Shown here: one piece after another, positions 1-8,302 of the stretch | How positions within the stretch are numbered: the stretch's first letter is position 1 | How the letters are laid out: each line of letters starts with the position of its first letter | Source of the DNA: Leisingera sp. ANG59 | GTDB lineage: Bacteria > Pseudomonadota > Alphaproteobacteria > Rhodobacterales > Rhodobacteraceae | Length of the DNA: 64,000 nt | NCBI RefSeq assembly: GCF_013317235.1 | Contig: NZ_WLCM01000008.1 | Location: 79,711 to 143,710, forward strand | Direction of reading: 5' to 3' | Notes under the pieces: generated by a model | The model's input: the letters and a program-made list of their open reading frames with translations, nothing else | Told to the model about the DNA's origin: nothing | Databases searched by the model: none | Translations under genes and position numbers: made by a program

Positions 1-961
1 GCCGCGCCGCAAAGGCCGCCCGGTGCTCGTCCTCATTGCGCAACAGCGCCATGCCGCAGTCATACCCCACATACATCCACTTGTGGAAATCCAGCGCGAT
101 GCTGTCGGCCCGCCCGATGCCGTCGGACAGCGACCGGTACGGCTCCGCCGCAATCCGCGTCCAGGCGCCAAAGGCCCCGTCCACATGCAGCCACAGCCCC
201 AGCTCCGCTGCCGCATCCGCCAAAGCGTTCAGATCATCAAACAGCCCCAGATCCACCGTGCCCGCGTTGCCCACCACCAGGAAGGGCAGCGCTCCGGCAG
301 CCTTGTCCCCGGCCACCATCGCCGCCAGCGCGCCGCAGTCCAGCTTGCCATCGGCCAAGGGCACCTTGCGCAGGTTGTCCGAACCGATGCCCAGCAGCTC
401 CACCGCCTTCAGCGTTGCGTTATGCACGCCCTCGCCCGCATAGGCGGTCAGCCGAACATCGCCCTGCCCGCGCTTGCGCAGATCCTTCAGAACCCGCAGC
501 CGCGCCGCCTGAAAGGCAATCACCGTCGCCTGCGACGTCCCCGTCACCAGCAATCCGCTGGCCCCCTCCGGCAGCCCCATCTTGCGGCGGGTCCAATCCA
601 CCACCGCACGCTCCATGTAGTTGGCGCCGTGATCGCGCCCGCCCATATTGGCATTGACCGCCGCCGCTGCCAGCGAGCTGATCAGGTCAGAGGCCAGCCC
701 CGACCCCTGCACCCAGCCCCAGAACCGCGGATGAATATTGCCGCCATGATAGGGCAGCACGTCCTCAATGATCCGATCCACGGTCTCCTGCGGCCCGCGC
801 GCCTCAGCCGTCACCGCATAGCGTGCATCAATATCCTCCGGCACCGGCTGCCACGGCCGCTCCGCCGCCTGCTGCATCTGATCCAGTGCCGCATCCAGCA
901 TCCGCTGCGCCTCTGCCCGGAACGCCGCCCAGTCCTGCGTCCTGATCCCCTTCTCAGCCAC
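1..961 (-). CDS. PLP-dependent group II decarboxylase (aspartate/aromatic/diaminobutyrate type), C-terminus beyond window
   Basis: About 320 residues are present; the family is usually near 470, so the missing C-terminus lies left of base 1. Translating the reverse strand gives a fold-type I PLP enzyme: the Asp that binds the pyridine nitrogen lies in LHVDGAFGAW, and the Schiff-base Lys in DFHKWMYVGYDCG. The family decarboxylates amino acids (2,4-diaminobutyrate, glutamate, aromatic amino acids); the substrate cannot be told from this sequence. The start is GTG at 961, chosen because AGGAGG lies just upstream and no ATG fits. It is transcribed divergently from parE. Family assignment is firm, substrate unknown. 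Confidence 0.85.
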   Translation of the reverse strand, partial: MAEKGIRTQDWAAFRAEAQRMLDAALDQMQQAAERPWQPVPEDIDARYAVTAEARGPQETVDRIIEDVLPYHGGNIHPRFWGWVQGSGLASDLISSLAAAAVNANMGGRDHGANYMERAVVDWTRRKMGLPEGASGLLVTGTSQATVIAFQAARLRVLKDLRKRGQGDVRLTAYAGEGVHNATLKAVELLGIGSDNLRKVPLADGKLDCGALAAMVAGDKAAGALPFLVVGNAGTVDLGLFDDLNALADAAAELGLWLHVDGAFGAWTRIAAEPYRSLSDGIGRADSIALDFHKWMYVGYDCGMALLRNEDEHRAAFAAR

Positions 962-1307
962 CTTCGCGCCCTCCTCCTGCCTGCCGCTGGCGGCAGGTTT
1001 AGCCCGCAAATGCTGCAGTTGCACGGATAAGATCGCCGCACCCGGATAACCGGAATTTACATTCGAGGGATTGATAACTCTCTCACGGCTGCAACCAATC
1101 TAGACGAAAGTGGACGCGCTGCAGCATGGTTGACCCAGCGGCACTCCGGGCAGCCCCATCGGCGGAGGCAGCCCTCACCGTTTAAGATTCAAGACGATAC
1201 AAAGCCCAATCCACCTTATCCACAGCCCCTTGCGTCCCTCTTCCACCCGGCCCCAACACCTGCCATAATGGGCGCCAATCAACACCAAGGAAGAGCAGCT
1301 CCCGCAC
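962..1307. promoter_or_regulatory. Divergent intergenic region between the decarboxylase and parE; one perfect DnaA-box 9-mer
   Basis: This 346-base gap must hold both promoters. It is less GC-rich than the flanking genes. TTATCCACA, identical to the consensus high-affinity DnaA box, lies at 1216-1224 about 85 bases upstream of parE. A single 9-mer is expected by chance about once in two windows of this size, so function is not established. No coding potential was seen. Confidence 0.35.
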
Positions 1308-3266
1308 ATGGCCGACGACCTCCTCAGCACGCCCGCTTCTGAGACTTATGACGCGTCCTCCATCGAGGTTCTGGAAGGCCTCGAACCGGTCCGCCAGCGC
1401 CCCGGCATGTATATCGGCGGCACCGATGAGCGCGCGCTGCACCACATGGTAGCCGAGATCCTCGACAACTCCATGGACGAGGCCGTCGCCGGCCACGCCA
1501 ACCGGATCGAGGTGACGCTGCATTCCGACTACGCCGTCACCATCTCCGACAACGGCCGCGGCATCCCGATCGACCCGCACCCCAAGTTCCCGGACAAATC
1601 GGCGCTTGAGGTGATCCTCTGCACCCTGCACGCGGGCGGCAAATTCTCCGGCAAGGCCTATCAGACTTCGGGCGGCCTGCACGGCGTCGGCTCCTCGGTG
1701 GTGAACGCGCTGTCGGATTCCATGGTCGTGCAAGTGGCCAAGAACAAGGAGCTGTTCGAACAGCGCTTCTCCCGCGGCCTGCCCCTCGGCCCGGTGGAGA
1801 AAATCGGCGCCGCCCCCAACAAGCGCGGCACCTTCGTGACCTTCCACGCCGACGAGCAGATCTTCGGCCACCACCGCTTCAAGCCCAAGCGCCTGTTCAC
1901 CCTGGTGCGCTCCAAGGCCTACCTGTTCTCCGGCGTCGAGATCCGCTGGAAATCCGAAATCGACGACGGCGAAACCCCGACTGAGGCCACCTTCCACTTC
2001 CCCGGCGGCCTCAAGGACTACCTCACCGAAGTCCTTGGAAAATCCTCCGTCTACGCAGACCAGCCCTTTGCCGGCAAGGTTGAGTTCCGCGAGAAATTCG
2101 GCGAGCCGGGCTATGTTGAATGGGCGATCAACTGGACGCCCTCGCGCGACGGCTTCACCCAGTCCTACTGTAACACCGTCCCGACGCCGGAGGGCGGCAC
2201 CCATGTCACCGGCTTCTGGGCCGCGATCCTCAAGGGCATCAAGGCCTATGGCGAACTGGTCAGCAACAAGAAGGCCGCCCAGATCACCCGCGACGACCTG
2301 ATGGCGGGCGGCTGCGCGCTGGTCTCCTGCTTCATCGCCGACCCGGCTTTTGTCGGCCAGACCAAGGACCGCCTGTCGACCGAGGCCGCCAACAAGATGG
2401 TGGAAAACTCGGTCCGCGACCATTTCGACAACTGGCTGGCGGCCGACACCAAATCCGCGGGCGCCATCCTCGACTTCCTGATCCTGCGCGCCGAGGAACG
2501 CCTGCGCCGCAAGCAGGAGAAAGAGACCCAGCGCAAATCCGCCACCAAGAAGCTGCGCCTGCCCGGCAAACTGACCGACTGCACCTCCAAGGACCGCTCC
2601 GGCACCGAGCTGTTCATTGTCGAGGGCGACTCCGCGGGCGGCTCCGGCAAGGGCGCGCGCAACCGCACCAACCAGGCGCTGCTGCCCTTGAAGGGCAAGA
2701 TCCTGAACGTCCTTGGCGCCGCCTCCAACAAACTCGGCTCAAACGCCGAGATCAACGACCTCTGCGAGGCGCTTGGCGTCGGCCTTGGCACCAAGTTCAA
2801 CCTTGATGACCTGCGCTATGACAAGATCATCATCATGACCGACGCGGACGTCGACGGCGCCCATATCGCGTCGCTGCTGATGACCTTCTTCTTCACCCAG
2901 ATGCGCCCGCTCATTGACGGCGGCCACCTCTACCTCGCCTGCCCGCCGCTGTTCCGCCTGACCCAAGGCGCCAAGCGCGTCTACTGCCTGGACGAGGCCG
3001 AGCGCGACAAATGGCTGGAGAAGGGCCTGGGCGGCAAGGGCAAGATCGACGTCTCCCGCTTCAAGGGTCTTGGCGAAATGGACGCCAAGGACCTGAAGGA
3101 GACCACGATGGACCCGGCGACCCGCAAGCTGATCCGCGTCACCATCGACGAGGACGAGCCCGGCGAGACCGGCGACCTGGTCGAGCGCCTGATGGGCAAG
3201 AAACCCGAGCTCCGCTTCCAGTACATTCAGGAAAACGCGAAGTTCGTGGAGGAGCTGGATGTTTGA
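1308..3266 (+). CDS. parE: DNA topoisomerase IV subunit B (ParE)
   Basis: 652 residues, the usual ParE length. It is the ATPase subunit that with ParC unlinks daughter chromosomes. The GHKL ATPase domain shows the N-box EILDNSMDEA (50-59), DNGRGIP (81-87) and the ATP-lid SGGLHGVG (121-128). The TOPRIM domain shows EGDSAGG (439-445) and the metal-binding DADVDG (512-517). ParE rather than GyrB is inferred from the length, since GyrB is typically about 800 residues, and from the start MADDLL. It stands alone; parC is not in the window. A possible DnaA box lies upstream. The Shine-Dalgarno match (AGGAAGAG) is somewhat distant from this ATG, but it is the first in-frame start. Confidence 0.97.
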   Translation: MADDLLSTPASETYDASSIEVLEGLEPVRQRPGMYIGGTDERALHHMVAEILDNSMDEAVAGHANRIEVTLHSDYAVTISDNGRGIPIDPHPKFPDKSALEVILCTLHAGGKFSGKAYQTSGGLHGVGSSVVNALSDSMVVQVAKNKELFEQRFSRGLPLGPVEKIGAAPNKRGTFVTFHADEQIFGHHRFKPKRLFTLVRSKAYLFSGVEIRWKSEIDDGETPTEATFHFPGGLKDYLTEVLGKSSVYADQPFAGKVEFREKFGEPGYVEWAINWTPSRDGFTQSYCNTVPTPEGGTHVTGFWAAILKGIKAYGELVSNKKAAQITRDDLMAGGCALVSCFIADPAFVGQTKDRLSTEAANKMVENSVRDHFDNWLAADTKSAGAILDFLILRAEERLRRKQEKETQRKSATKKLRLPGKLTDCTSKDRSGTELFIVEGDSAGGSGKGARNRTNQALLPLKGKILNVLGAASNKLGSNAEINDLCEALGVGLGTKFNLDDLRYDKIIIMTDADVDGAHIASLLMTFFFTQMRPLIDGGHLYLACPPLFRLTQGAKRVYCLDEAERDKWLEKGLGGKGKIDVSRFKGLGEMDAKDLKETTMDPATRKLIRVTIDEDEPGETGDLVERLMGKKPELRFQYIQENAKFVEELDV

Positions 3267-3351
3267 GGGGGTTGGTGAAAGTGGTGCAGAATTAATCTTC
3301 TCTTAACCAACCTATGGTACTGTATCCCTAACTACTAGTTTGGGGTATGTC

Positions 3352-3534
3352 ATGAGCACTTGTTTAGCAATCGCCATGTCTTTGGCGCTTTTACTCAATA
3401 TTGTCGAAGATCTATTCAAGCCTATCTGGTTGCCGTTAAGTGGAACGCAAATGGGGCAGTTAGGCATATTGTTCTTCGGCCTATATGCCTTATGGTCACT
3501 TCTTAATCTCCTGAAGGACAAACCTGATGAATAA
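3352..3534 (+). CDS. Small two-helix membrane protein in an AT-rich insert, unknown function
   Basis: 60 residues from ATG 3352, preceded by GGGG at good spacing; an in-frame TTG at 3340 would add four residues. It holds two hydrophobic stretches (about residues 3-20 and 35-56) around a Pro-containing loop and ends in a charged tail (KDKPDE). The reading frame overlaps the next gene by 8 bases, so the two are probably co-translated. Base composition is clearly lower in GC than parE and the following genes, which suggests recent acquisition. No family recognised. Confidence 0.5.
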   Translation: MSTCLAIAMSLALLLNIVEDLFKPIWLPLSGTQMGQLGILFFGLYALWSLLNLLKDKPDE

Positions 3535-3817
3535 GACGCAAAGGATGTCACTCACTCTCTCTGAAGATGCGGTCTATAAAATTGACAAGCTAGCTCAAAA
3601 AATAGGGGTGTCTCGAAGTAACATACTGCGATTGATCGTTGAACAGACGGTTATGTCACCCGACTGGAGTGAAAACAGCTTACTTGCACGACCCAACCCG
3701 AGGACTCCTAGCTGTTTTAGCAATGATCAGCTTCTTGATGTGAAAGATGCAATCGCTACTGTTTCCACTTTGGAAGAAATCCCTGAATTTATTGGCGCGC
3801 ACGAAACCAAGAAATAA
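3527..3817 (+). CDS. Ribbon-helix-helix (CopG/Arc-type) DNA-binding protein
   Basis: 96 residues. The N-terminal 45 residues fit the ribbon-helix-helix pattern: a short beta strand (RMSLTLSEDAVYKID), helix A, then a GVSRSNILRLIVEQ turn-helix. Such proteins bind DNA as dimers, often as antitoxins or autorepressors. The ATG lies inside the end of the upstream membrane-protein gene (8-base overlap), so the pair forms one operon. The upstream partner resembles no toxin I know, so a toxin-antitoxin role is only a possibility. Low GC, like its partner. Confidence 0.6.
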   Translation: MNKTQRMSLTLSEDAVYKIDKLAQKIGVSRSNILRLIVEQTVMSPDWSENSLLARPNPRTPSCFSNDQLLDVKDAIATVSTLEEIPEFIGAHETKK

Positions 3818-3943
3818 AAAATATGCCTCATAGCGCTTTAAGACTTATTTTTTGCGCCTTACACATTCCTTAAAACACCAGATAAGGAACACTCCAGTTA
3901 TTTGAGCCAAAAAATGAGAACCTTTCGCAAGCTATCCGCTCTG

Positions 3944-3999
3944 CACCACAAGGCCCGCACCTGACCTTGGGGAGGCGTGAAGCGCCTTCCCGGGGGGGG
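3944..3999. repeat. Dispersed palindromic repeat, copy A (partial)
   Basis: It begins CACCACAAGGCCCGC and continues CCTGACCTTGGGGAGGCG, matching copy B at 4083-4172 almost base for base, but the closing arm is degenerate. Likely a decayed REP/BIME-like unit. Confidence 0.7.
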
Positions 4000-4016
4000 A
4001 GTGAAGGCCGTCTCGA

Positions 4017-4037
4017 AAACGCTCCGGGGGAGCGTTT
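4017..4037. repeat. Perfect 9-bp hairpin between repeat copies A and B
   Basis: AAACGCTCC and GGAGCGTTT are perfect inverted arms around a GGG loop. No T-run follows on either strand, so it is more likely part of the intergenic repeat cluster than a terminator. Confidence 0.6.
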
Positions 4038-4082
4038 CAGGCCTGAACGGGCGGAGCCCAAGGCGCGCTTTCCTGCTTCCCT

Positions 4083-4172
4083 CCCGCACCACAAGGCCCG
4101 CGCCTGACCTTGGGGAGGCGTAAAGCGCCTTCCCGGGGGGAAGGTCAGGCGCGGGCCGTGCCGCAAGCGCCA
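4083..4172. repeat. Dispersed palindromic repeat, copy B (full length)
   Basis: GGCCCGCGCCTGACCTT (4095-4111) and AAGGTCAGGCGCGGGCC (4141-4157) are perfect 17-bp inverted arms. The loop holds GGGGAGGCG and CCTTCCCGGGG. Similarity to copy C near 15.0 kb extends past both arms, so the unit is about 90 bp. No encoded protein, no target duplication checked. Confidence 0.8.
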
Positions 4173-4312
4173 CGTCCCAAAGGTGCACACCGCCCCCATT
4201 TCACCTTTGCGCAAATACTCTCGCCGAAGGCACCCCACGACAGGCCTGCGGCTGCCGGGGGGCAGGCAGGCGCAGACCGGGCCGCAAGCGGTCTGGTCAG
4301 GGGACAAACCCT

Positions 4313-4392
4313 GTAGGGTGGGCAATCTGCCCACCATTCCCCGGTCTCCCCACCAAACCCCGCCAAACGGTGGGCGGAATCGCCCACCCTAC
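4313..4392. repeat. Inverted repeat with GTAGGGTGGGC termini
   Basis: GTAGGGTGGGCAATCTGCCCACC (4313-4335) faces GGTGGGCGGAATCGCCCACCCTAC (4369-4392, reported in part here), giving an imperfect inverted repeat of about 23 bp per arm, each arm itself containing GGTGGGC/GCCCACC dyads. It looks like a small non-autonomous intergenic element. Confidence 0.65.
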
Positions 4393-4851
4393 GCCGCCGC
4401 ACCCCCGTTGCGCCAAACCCCAAACCACCGCACGCCCCGCTTCCGCGCCCTTAACCCCGGCCTGCCATACTCCAATCCGTCGCGACACACCGGTGCGGAC
4501 TGACACCCCGCACCACAGGAGATACGGGAGCCCCCAAGACCACCTCTTCATCGGGTGCAGGGGTTCTCCGCAACACGAGAGCTTTCGAGCGGACATGGGG
4601 GTTTGCGTTCCCCTGCCCGGCCCTCCGCCTCTGGCCCCTCCGGGCCCTTGGCGGCGCCGCCACCTCTTAACCGGCCAGCACATCACGGCCAAACAGCAAA
4701 ACGGCCGACCGGCCCCACACAACCCACCGGACAGGGACACAATCCCGCCCGGCCAATCCCGCGCATCCGGTGACAGCTTCGTGAGGGCTGTTGCCTGAAA
4801 CCGCTGTCCCTTCTTATGGTTAGGCCAGCCGATCACAGCAGGGAAACAGCC

Positions 4852-5613
4852 ATGGCCTTTATCGCGGACAACCAGCTGCCCCTGCTCCTGATGTTCTTCT
4901 TTGCAGGACTGATCGGCACCGCCTTCCTGTTCCGCAAACCGGCGGGCCACCGCGCCTGGAAACTGGCGGACCTCGTCTGGGTGGTCCTCGGCGGCTTCGG
5001 CGCGCTGGTCGCGGTGATCTCCGGCATCTACGCCACCGACTCATCCAAGCTCGAACGCCAGATCGACATCGCCTATGCCGCCACCGCCGCCTTCGACCGC
5101 GACGCCGCCCGCTTCCGCCTGCGATTCTGCGACCCCGCCTATGACGCGGACATCGCGGTCTTGTGCGAAAAGGTCGAATTCCTCTCCGCCTCCACCGCGG
5201 GCAACGCCGAACTGCCGCTGTTCATCGCGGTGACGGACGAGGTCGCGCCCTTGCAGGGCCTCAGCTTCCTGTTCGGCAGCCGCGGCGGCAGGGGGGAAAA
5301 GAAGGACATGGAGGCCCAGGCCAGCGCCTTCGACCCGGAGGCTTTCCTGGTCTTCACCGCGCTCGACGACCCGACACAGGCCGCCGTCGACACCATGCGC
5401 CGCAAGGTGCCTGCCATTGCAGGCGATTTCCTGATCATCGCCCGCGCCTATGACGACCTCATCGCCCATGTGGCGAAGCTCAAGGAGGAATGGGAATACC
5501 TGCAGGACAACGCCCATATCCTGGTGCTGCAGATCATCGCGCTCTGCCTCGTCAGCTTCGCCGCCCCCTTCCGCCTCGGCAAATCCATTGTCGAGCTGCG
5601 CGAGCGCCGCTAA
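4852..5613 (+). CDS. Membrane-anchored protein of unknown function, transmembrane segments at both ends
   Basis: 253 residues from ATG 4852, which is preceded by AGGGA at good spacing; the upstream ATG at 4816 is less likely. Two hydrophobic segments lie at about residues 8-24 and 38-58, then a soluble region of some 160 residues, then a third hydrophobic segment near 222-242 before a basic tail. The soluble part has paired cysteines and no motif I recognise. The next gene begins 28 bases downstream, so the two are probably one transcript with the lipoprotein gene after it. Confidence 0.75.
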   Translation: MAFIADNQLPLLLMFFFAGLIGTAFLFRKPAGHRAWKLADLVWVVLGGFGALVAVISGIYATDSSKLERQIDIAYAATAAFDRDAARFRLRFCDPAYDADIAVLCEKVEFLSASTAGNAELPLFIAVTDEVAPLQGLSFLFGSRGGRGEKKDMEAQASAFDPEAFLVFTALDDPTQAAVDTMRRKVPAIAGDFLIIARAYDDLIAHVAKLKEEWEYLQDNAHILVLQIIALCLVSFAAPFRLGKSIVELRERR

Positions 5614-5641
5614 CCTGACCAGACCCCAACAGGACAGCCCT

Positions 5642-6298
5642 ATGCGCAGCTTCGACGAGATCTACGCCATTTCCGCAGACCGCCACGGCGGGCCGGAGAT
5701 GCTGGAGGAAAAGCTCACCAGACCCGACCCCAAGGTGACAGAGCTGCCGGAGGACCGCTGGCTCTCGACCATGACCAAATGCATCTTCCAGGCGGGCTTC
5801 AACTGGAAAGTGATCGAGGCCAAATGGGACGGGTTCGAGGAGGTCTTTCACGGCTTCGACCCCGGCCCCTGCGCGTTCATGCCAGAGGATGAATTCGACC
5901 GGATCCTCAGCGACACCCGCGTGGTCCGCAATGGTGCCAAGCTCGCCACCGTCCGCGCCAATGCCGCCTTCCTGATGGAGCTGCGCGACCAGGGCGGCGC
6001 CGGACAAGTGCTGGGCGGCTGGCCCTCATCCGACTACATCGGGCTCCTGGAGATGCTGAAAAAACGCGGCGCCCGCCTCGGCGGCATGACCGGCCAATAC
6101 GCCATGCGCTTTGCCGGCCGCGACAGTTTCATCCTCAGCCAGGACGTCACTGCGCGCCTCATCGCAGAAGGCGTGATCGACAAGCCCGCCGCCTCTAAGA
6201 CCGCGCTGAAGGCGGTGCAGGCCGCGTTCAACGAATGGATGGAGCAATCCGGCCGCTCGCTCACCGAAATCAGCCGCGTGCTGGCGATGAGCTGCTGA
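5642..6298 (+). CDS. DNA-3-methyladenine glycosylase I (Tag)-like protein
   Basis: 218 residues. The pattern W..TMTKCIFQAGFNWKVIEAKW, followed by F...DP...M.EDEFDRIL and RNGAKLATVRANA, matches the Tag/COG2818 helix-hairpin-helix glycosylase family, which removes 3-methyladenine from alkylated DNA. The usual N-terminal zinc-binding Cys/His of E. coli Tag is not apparent, so this is a divergent branch and the base specificity is uncertain. ATG 5642 was chosen over the long upstream frame, which overlaps the preceding gene. It is followed closely by the lipoprotein gene at 6313. Confidence 0.75.
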   Translation: MRSFDEIYAISADRHGGPEMLEEKLTRPDPKVTELPEDRWLSTMTKCIFQAGFNWKVIEAKWDGFEEVFHGFDPGPCAFMPEDEFDRILSDTRVVRNGAKLATVRANAAFLMELRDQGGAGQVLGGWPSSDYIGLLEMLKKRGARLGGMTGQYAMRFAGRDSFILSQDVTARLIAEGVIDKPAASKTALKAVQAAFNEWMEQSGRSLTEISRVLAMSC

Positions 6299-6312
6299 GG
6301 CGGGGCCTGCGC

Positions 6313-6993
6313 ATGATCCGCTGCCTGCTCCTCGCCCTGTTTCTCCTCGCCGCCTGCGGCCGCCCGCTGACGGAAACCGAGCGCAGCTATCTCGGCACCC
6401 TGCACGGCACCAGCCTGAACCCGGACAAGGTCCGCATCGTGAACGGCGCGCCGCTGGGTGCTGTCACCTTCCGCCGGATGCCGCGCCCGCGCGTCACCTG
6501 CCGCGAGCGCATCCTGCCGCCGGTCAAGGAGGAGATCGTCACCTCCAAACCCGCCGCCGTCGCCCTGTTCAACCGCATCTTCTTCACCCGCGACTGGTAC
6601 CTGGACAATTACCTGCCGGAATACCCGGACCGGCTGCACCTGGTGGAGGCGATGCTGCTGGCGCATGAGGCGACGCATGTCTGGCAATGGCAGAACCGCC
6701 GGCAGACCGGCTATTCACCGCTGCGCGCCGCGGCAGAGCACGGCCAGGACCGCGACCCCTATCTGTTCGACCTGGAGGGCGATCCCGGCTTCCTCAGCTA
6801 CGGGTTCGAACAGCAGGGCGCCATCATCGAGGAATACGTCTGCTGCCGCGCCCTGGCCCCGCAGGCCGCCCGCACCCAGCGGCTGCACCGGATGCTCTCC
6901 GCTGCCATGCCGGTCAGCCCGCTGCCGCAAAGCCGCGAGAGCGATGTCTACCTGCCCTGGAAGGATGCCAGCCTCAATGGGATTTGCGACTGA
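6313..6993 (+). CDS. Lipoprotein with a HExxH-type metal motif
   Basis: 226 residues. It begins with a short lipoprotein signal (LLALFLLAACG, Cys at 15), so it should be anchored in the cell envelope. Near residue 118 AHEATHVWQWQ carries HEATH, a HExxH zinc-peptidase-type motif, and IIEEYVCC downstream could give a third ligand (Glu). This suggests a small zinc hydrolase, possibly a peptidase, though no larger family is recognised. Its stop overlaps the convergent gene by 20 bases. The start is ATG 6313, 14 bases after the upstream stop. Confidence 0.7.
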   Translation: MIRCLLLALFLLAACGRPLTETERSYLGTLHGTSLNPDKVRIVNGAPLGAVTFRRMPRPRVTCRERILPPVKEEIVTSKPAAVALFNRIFFTRDWYLDNYLPEYPDRLHLVEAMLLAHEATHVWQWQNRRQTGYSPLRAAAEHGQDRDPYLFDLEGDPGFLSYGFEQQGAIIEEYVCCRALAPQAARTQRLHRMLSAAMPVSPLPQSRESDVYLPWKDASLNGICD

Positions 6994-7651
6994 CTGAGCG
7001 CAGTTCCGCATCCCCCTGCTCTGCCGCCTGGCCGGCCTGCACCGCCAGGCGCCGGGACAGCAGCCCGGCCGCGGCGGCAGTCAGGGCCGTCATCGCCGCG
7101 ACCAGCAGCAGGTACCCCGTCAGGATCTGCGCCGCGGGAAGCGTGAAATTCAGCTGCGGGAACGCGCCCAGGGCCACCGGCAGGTACCAGGACACCGCCG
7201 AAACCGCGCCCGAGGCCGCAAACAGCGTCCGCTGCACATGCCCCATGCCCTCAAACAGCGCCCGCCCGGCCTGCCTGCGCAAATGCGGCAGGATCACCGC
7301 ATGGATAAACAGCCCGTTCAATGTCAGGATGCAAACCACAAGGAGCTTGGCATGAACCTTCGGATTTTCCAGTTTCACCGGGTCGGTCAGCGCGTAAAGC
7401 AGCAGGAAGCCGAACCCGGTCAGCCAAAGCAGCTTCAATCCGGCATCGACCACCCCGGACGCGAATTCGAAGATTGCAACACGCTCCCCACTCACCTCCC
7501 CCCGCAGGAAGAACCGCAACAGCAGCAGGTCCAGCAGCGTGGCACTGCCCAGCCCTGCGGCAAGGCCGATGAAATGCAGGAACCTGAGGCCGGTTCTGGC
7601 GGTTTCCGCGGGATCATCAAGAAACAGGCTGGGAAGGCTGGAAAGCGGCAT
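6974..7651 (-). CDS. Multi-pass membrane protein, DUF2214/CopD-like
   Basis: 225 residues from ATG 7651, preceded by AGAGG; an ATG at 7672 is possible. Five or six hydrophobic helices run through the protein. The first carries TGLRFLHFIGLAAGLG, a pattern of heme- or copper-associated DUF2214/CopD-like membrane proteins. Conserved His residues occur in the first and fourth helices (RFLHFIG, GLFIHAVILPH), compatible with heme binding, which is inference. The 3' end overlaps the convergent lipoprotein gene by 20 bases. Confidence 0.65.
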   Translation of the reverse strand: MPLSSLPSLFLDDPAETARTGLRFLHFIGLAAGLGSATLLDLLLLRFFLRGEVSGERVAIFEFASGVVDAGLKLLWLTGFGFLLLYALTDPVKLENPKVHAKLLVVCILTLNGLFIHAVILPHLRRQAGRALFEGMGHVQRTLFAASGAVSAVSWYLPVALGAFPQLNFTLPAAQILTGYLLLVAAMTALTAAAAGLLSRRLAVQAGQAAEQGDAELRSVSRKSH

Positions 7652-7852
7652 TGGGACCTCTGGCGGATTCATGGATTTCAGATCATACCGGCCCCTTACA
7701 TGCAATTGCGAGTCATTCGCAACTATAAAAACAGGCCGCCTGCGTGCGGCAGTCCCGGATGCAGGCGCCGTTCACCGGCGCCGCAACGTAGCGCTTGTCT
7801 TTTCACCGGAAGTCCGGCCACAAATCCCAAGCCGAACAACAGGAGCCGCCAC

Positions 7853-8287
7853 ATGACCCAATACGCCCTCATCATGCTGGCCGCGGGCCTCGGCATTCCG
7901 GTGCTGGCCGCGCTGAACGCCGCCCTGGGCAAACTGATCGGCTCCCCCGCCTCTGCCGCCGTAGTGCTGTTCCTGATCGCGCTGATTGCCACCGTGCTCT
8001 ATGCGCTGGTGGCGGGCCCGCAGGCCCTGTCCAAGATCCCCGCCGCGCCCAAGCACCTGTTCCTGGCGGGCGTTCTGGTCGCCTTCTACGTCTTGTCGAT
8101 CACCTATGTGGCGCCGCATTTCGGCGTTGGCAACGCGGTGTTCTTCGTGCTGATCGGCCAGCTGATCTCTGCCGCTGCCATCGACCATTTCGGCCTGTTC
8201 GGCGCCCAGGTCAGCCCGCTGACCCTGACCCGCGCGGCCGGCATTTCGGTGATGGCGCTGGGGGTCTGGATCACCCAGATGGCCTGA
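7853..8287 (+). CDS. DMT-family transporter of the YdcZ/DUF606 type
   Basis: 144 residues, five predicted transmembrane helices, the size and pattern of YdcZ/DUF606 half-size drug/metabolite transporters (GLGIPVLAALNAALGKLIGSP near the N-terminus and a GxGNAVFFVLIGQL helix). Such proteins act as dimers; the substrate is unknown. AGGAG precedes the ATG. The gene is convergent with yjdM, with only 15 bases between the stops. Confidence 0.8.
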   Translation: MTQYALIMLAAGLGIPVLAALNAALGKLIGSPASAAVVLFLIALIATVLYALVAGPQALSKIPAAPKHLFLAGVLVAFYVLSITYVAPHFGVGNAVFFVLIGQLISAAAIDHFGLFGAQVSPLTLTRAAGISVMALGVWITQMA

Positions 8288-8302
8288 GCCGCAGGCCGTG
8301 CC

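Larger units (their letters stand above)
3818..4851. other. Repeat-rich non-coding gap of about 1 kb
   Basis: No convincing gene lies here. The left 80 bases are AT-rich and close the insert that began after parE. The rest is very GC-rich and packed with palindromes: two copies of a dispersed repeat (3944-3999 and 4083-4172), a hairpin at 4017-4037 and an inverted repeat at 4313-4392. Open frames across this region on both strands show proline/arginine-rich composition typical of random GC-rich sequence. The last 100 bases must hold the promoter of the gene at 4852. Confidence 0.6.

Noticed and set aside
1182-2423. Open frame of 413 codons antisense to parE
   Set aside because: Shadow frame of parE; no motifs.
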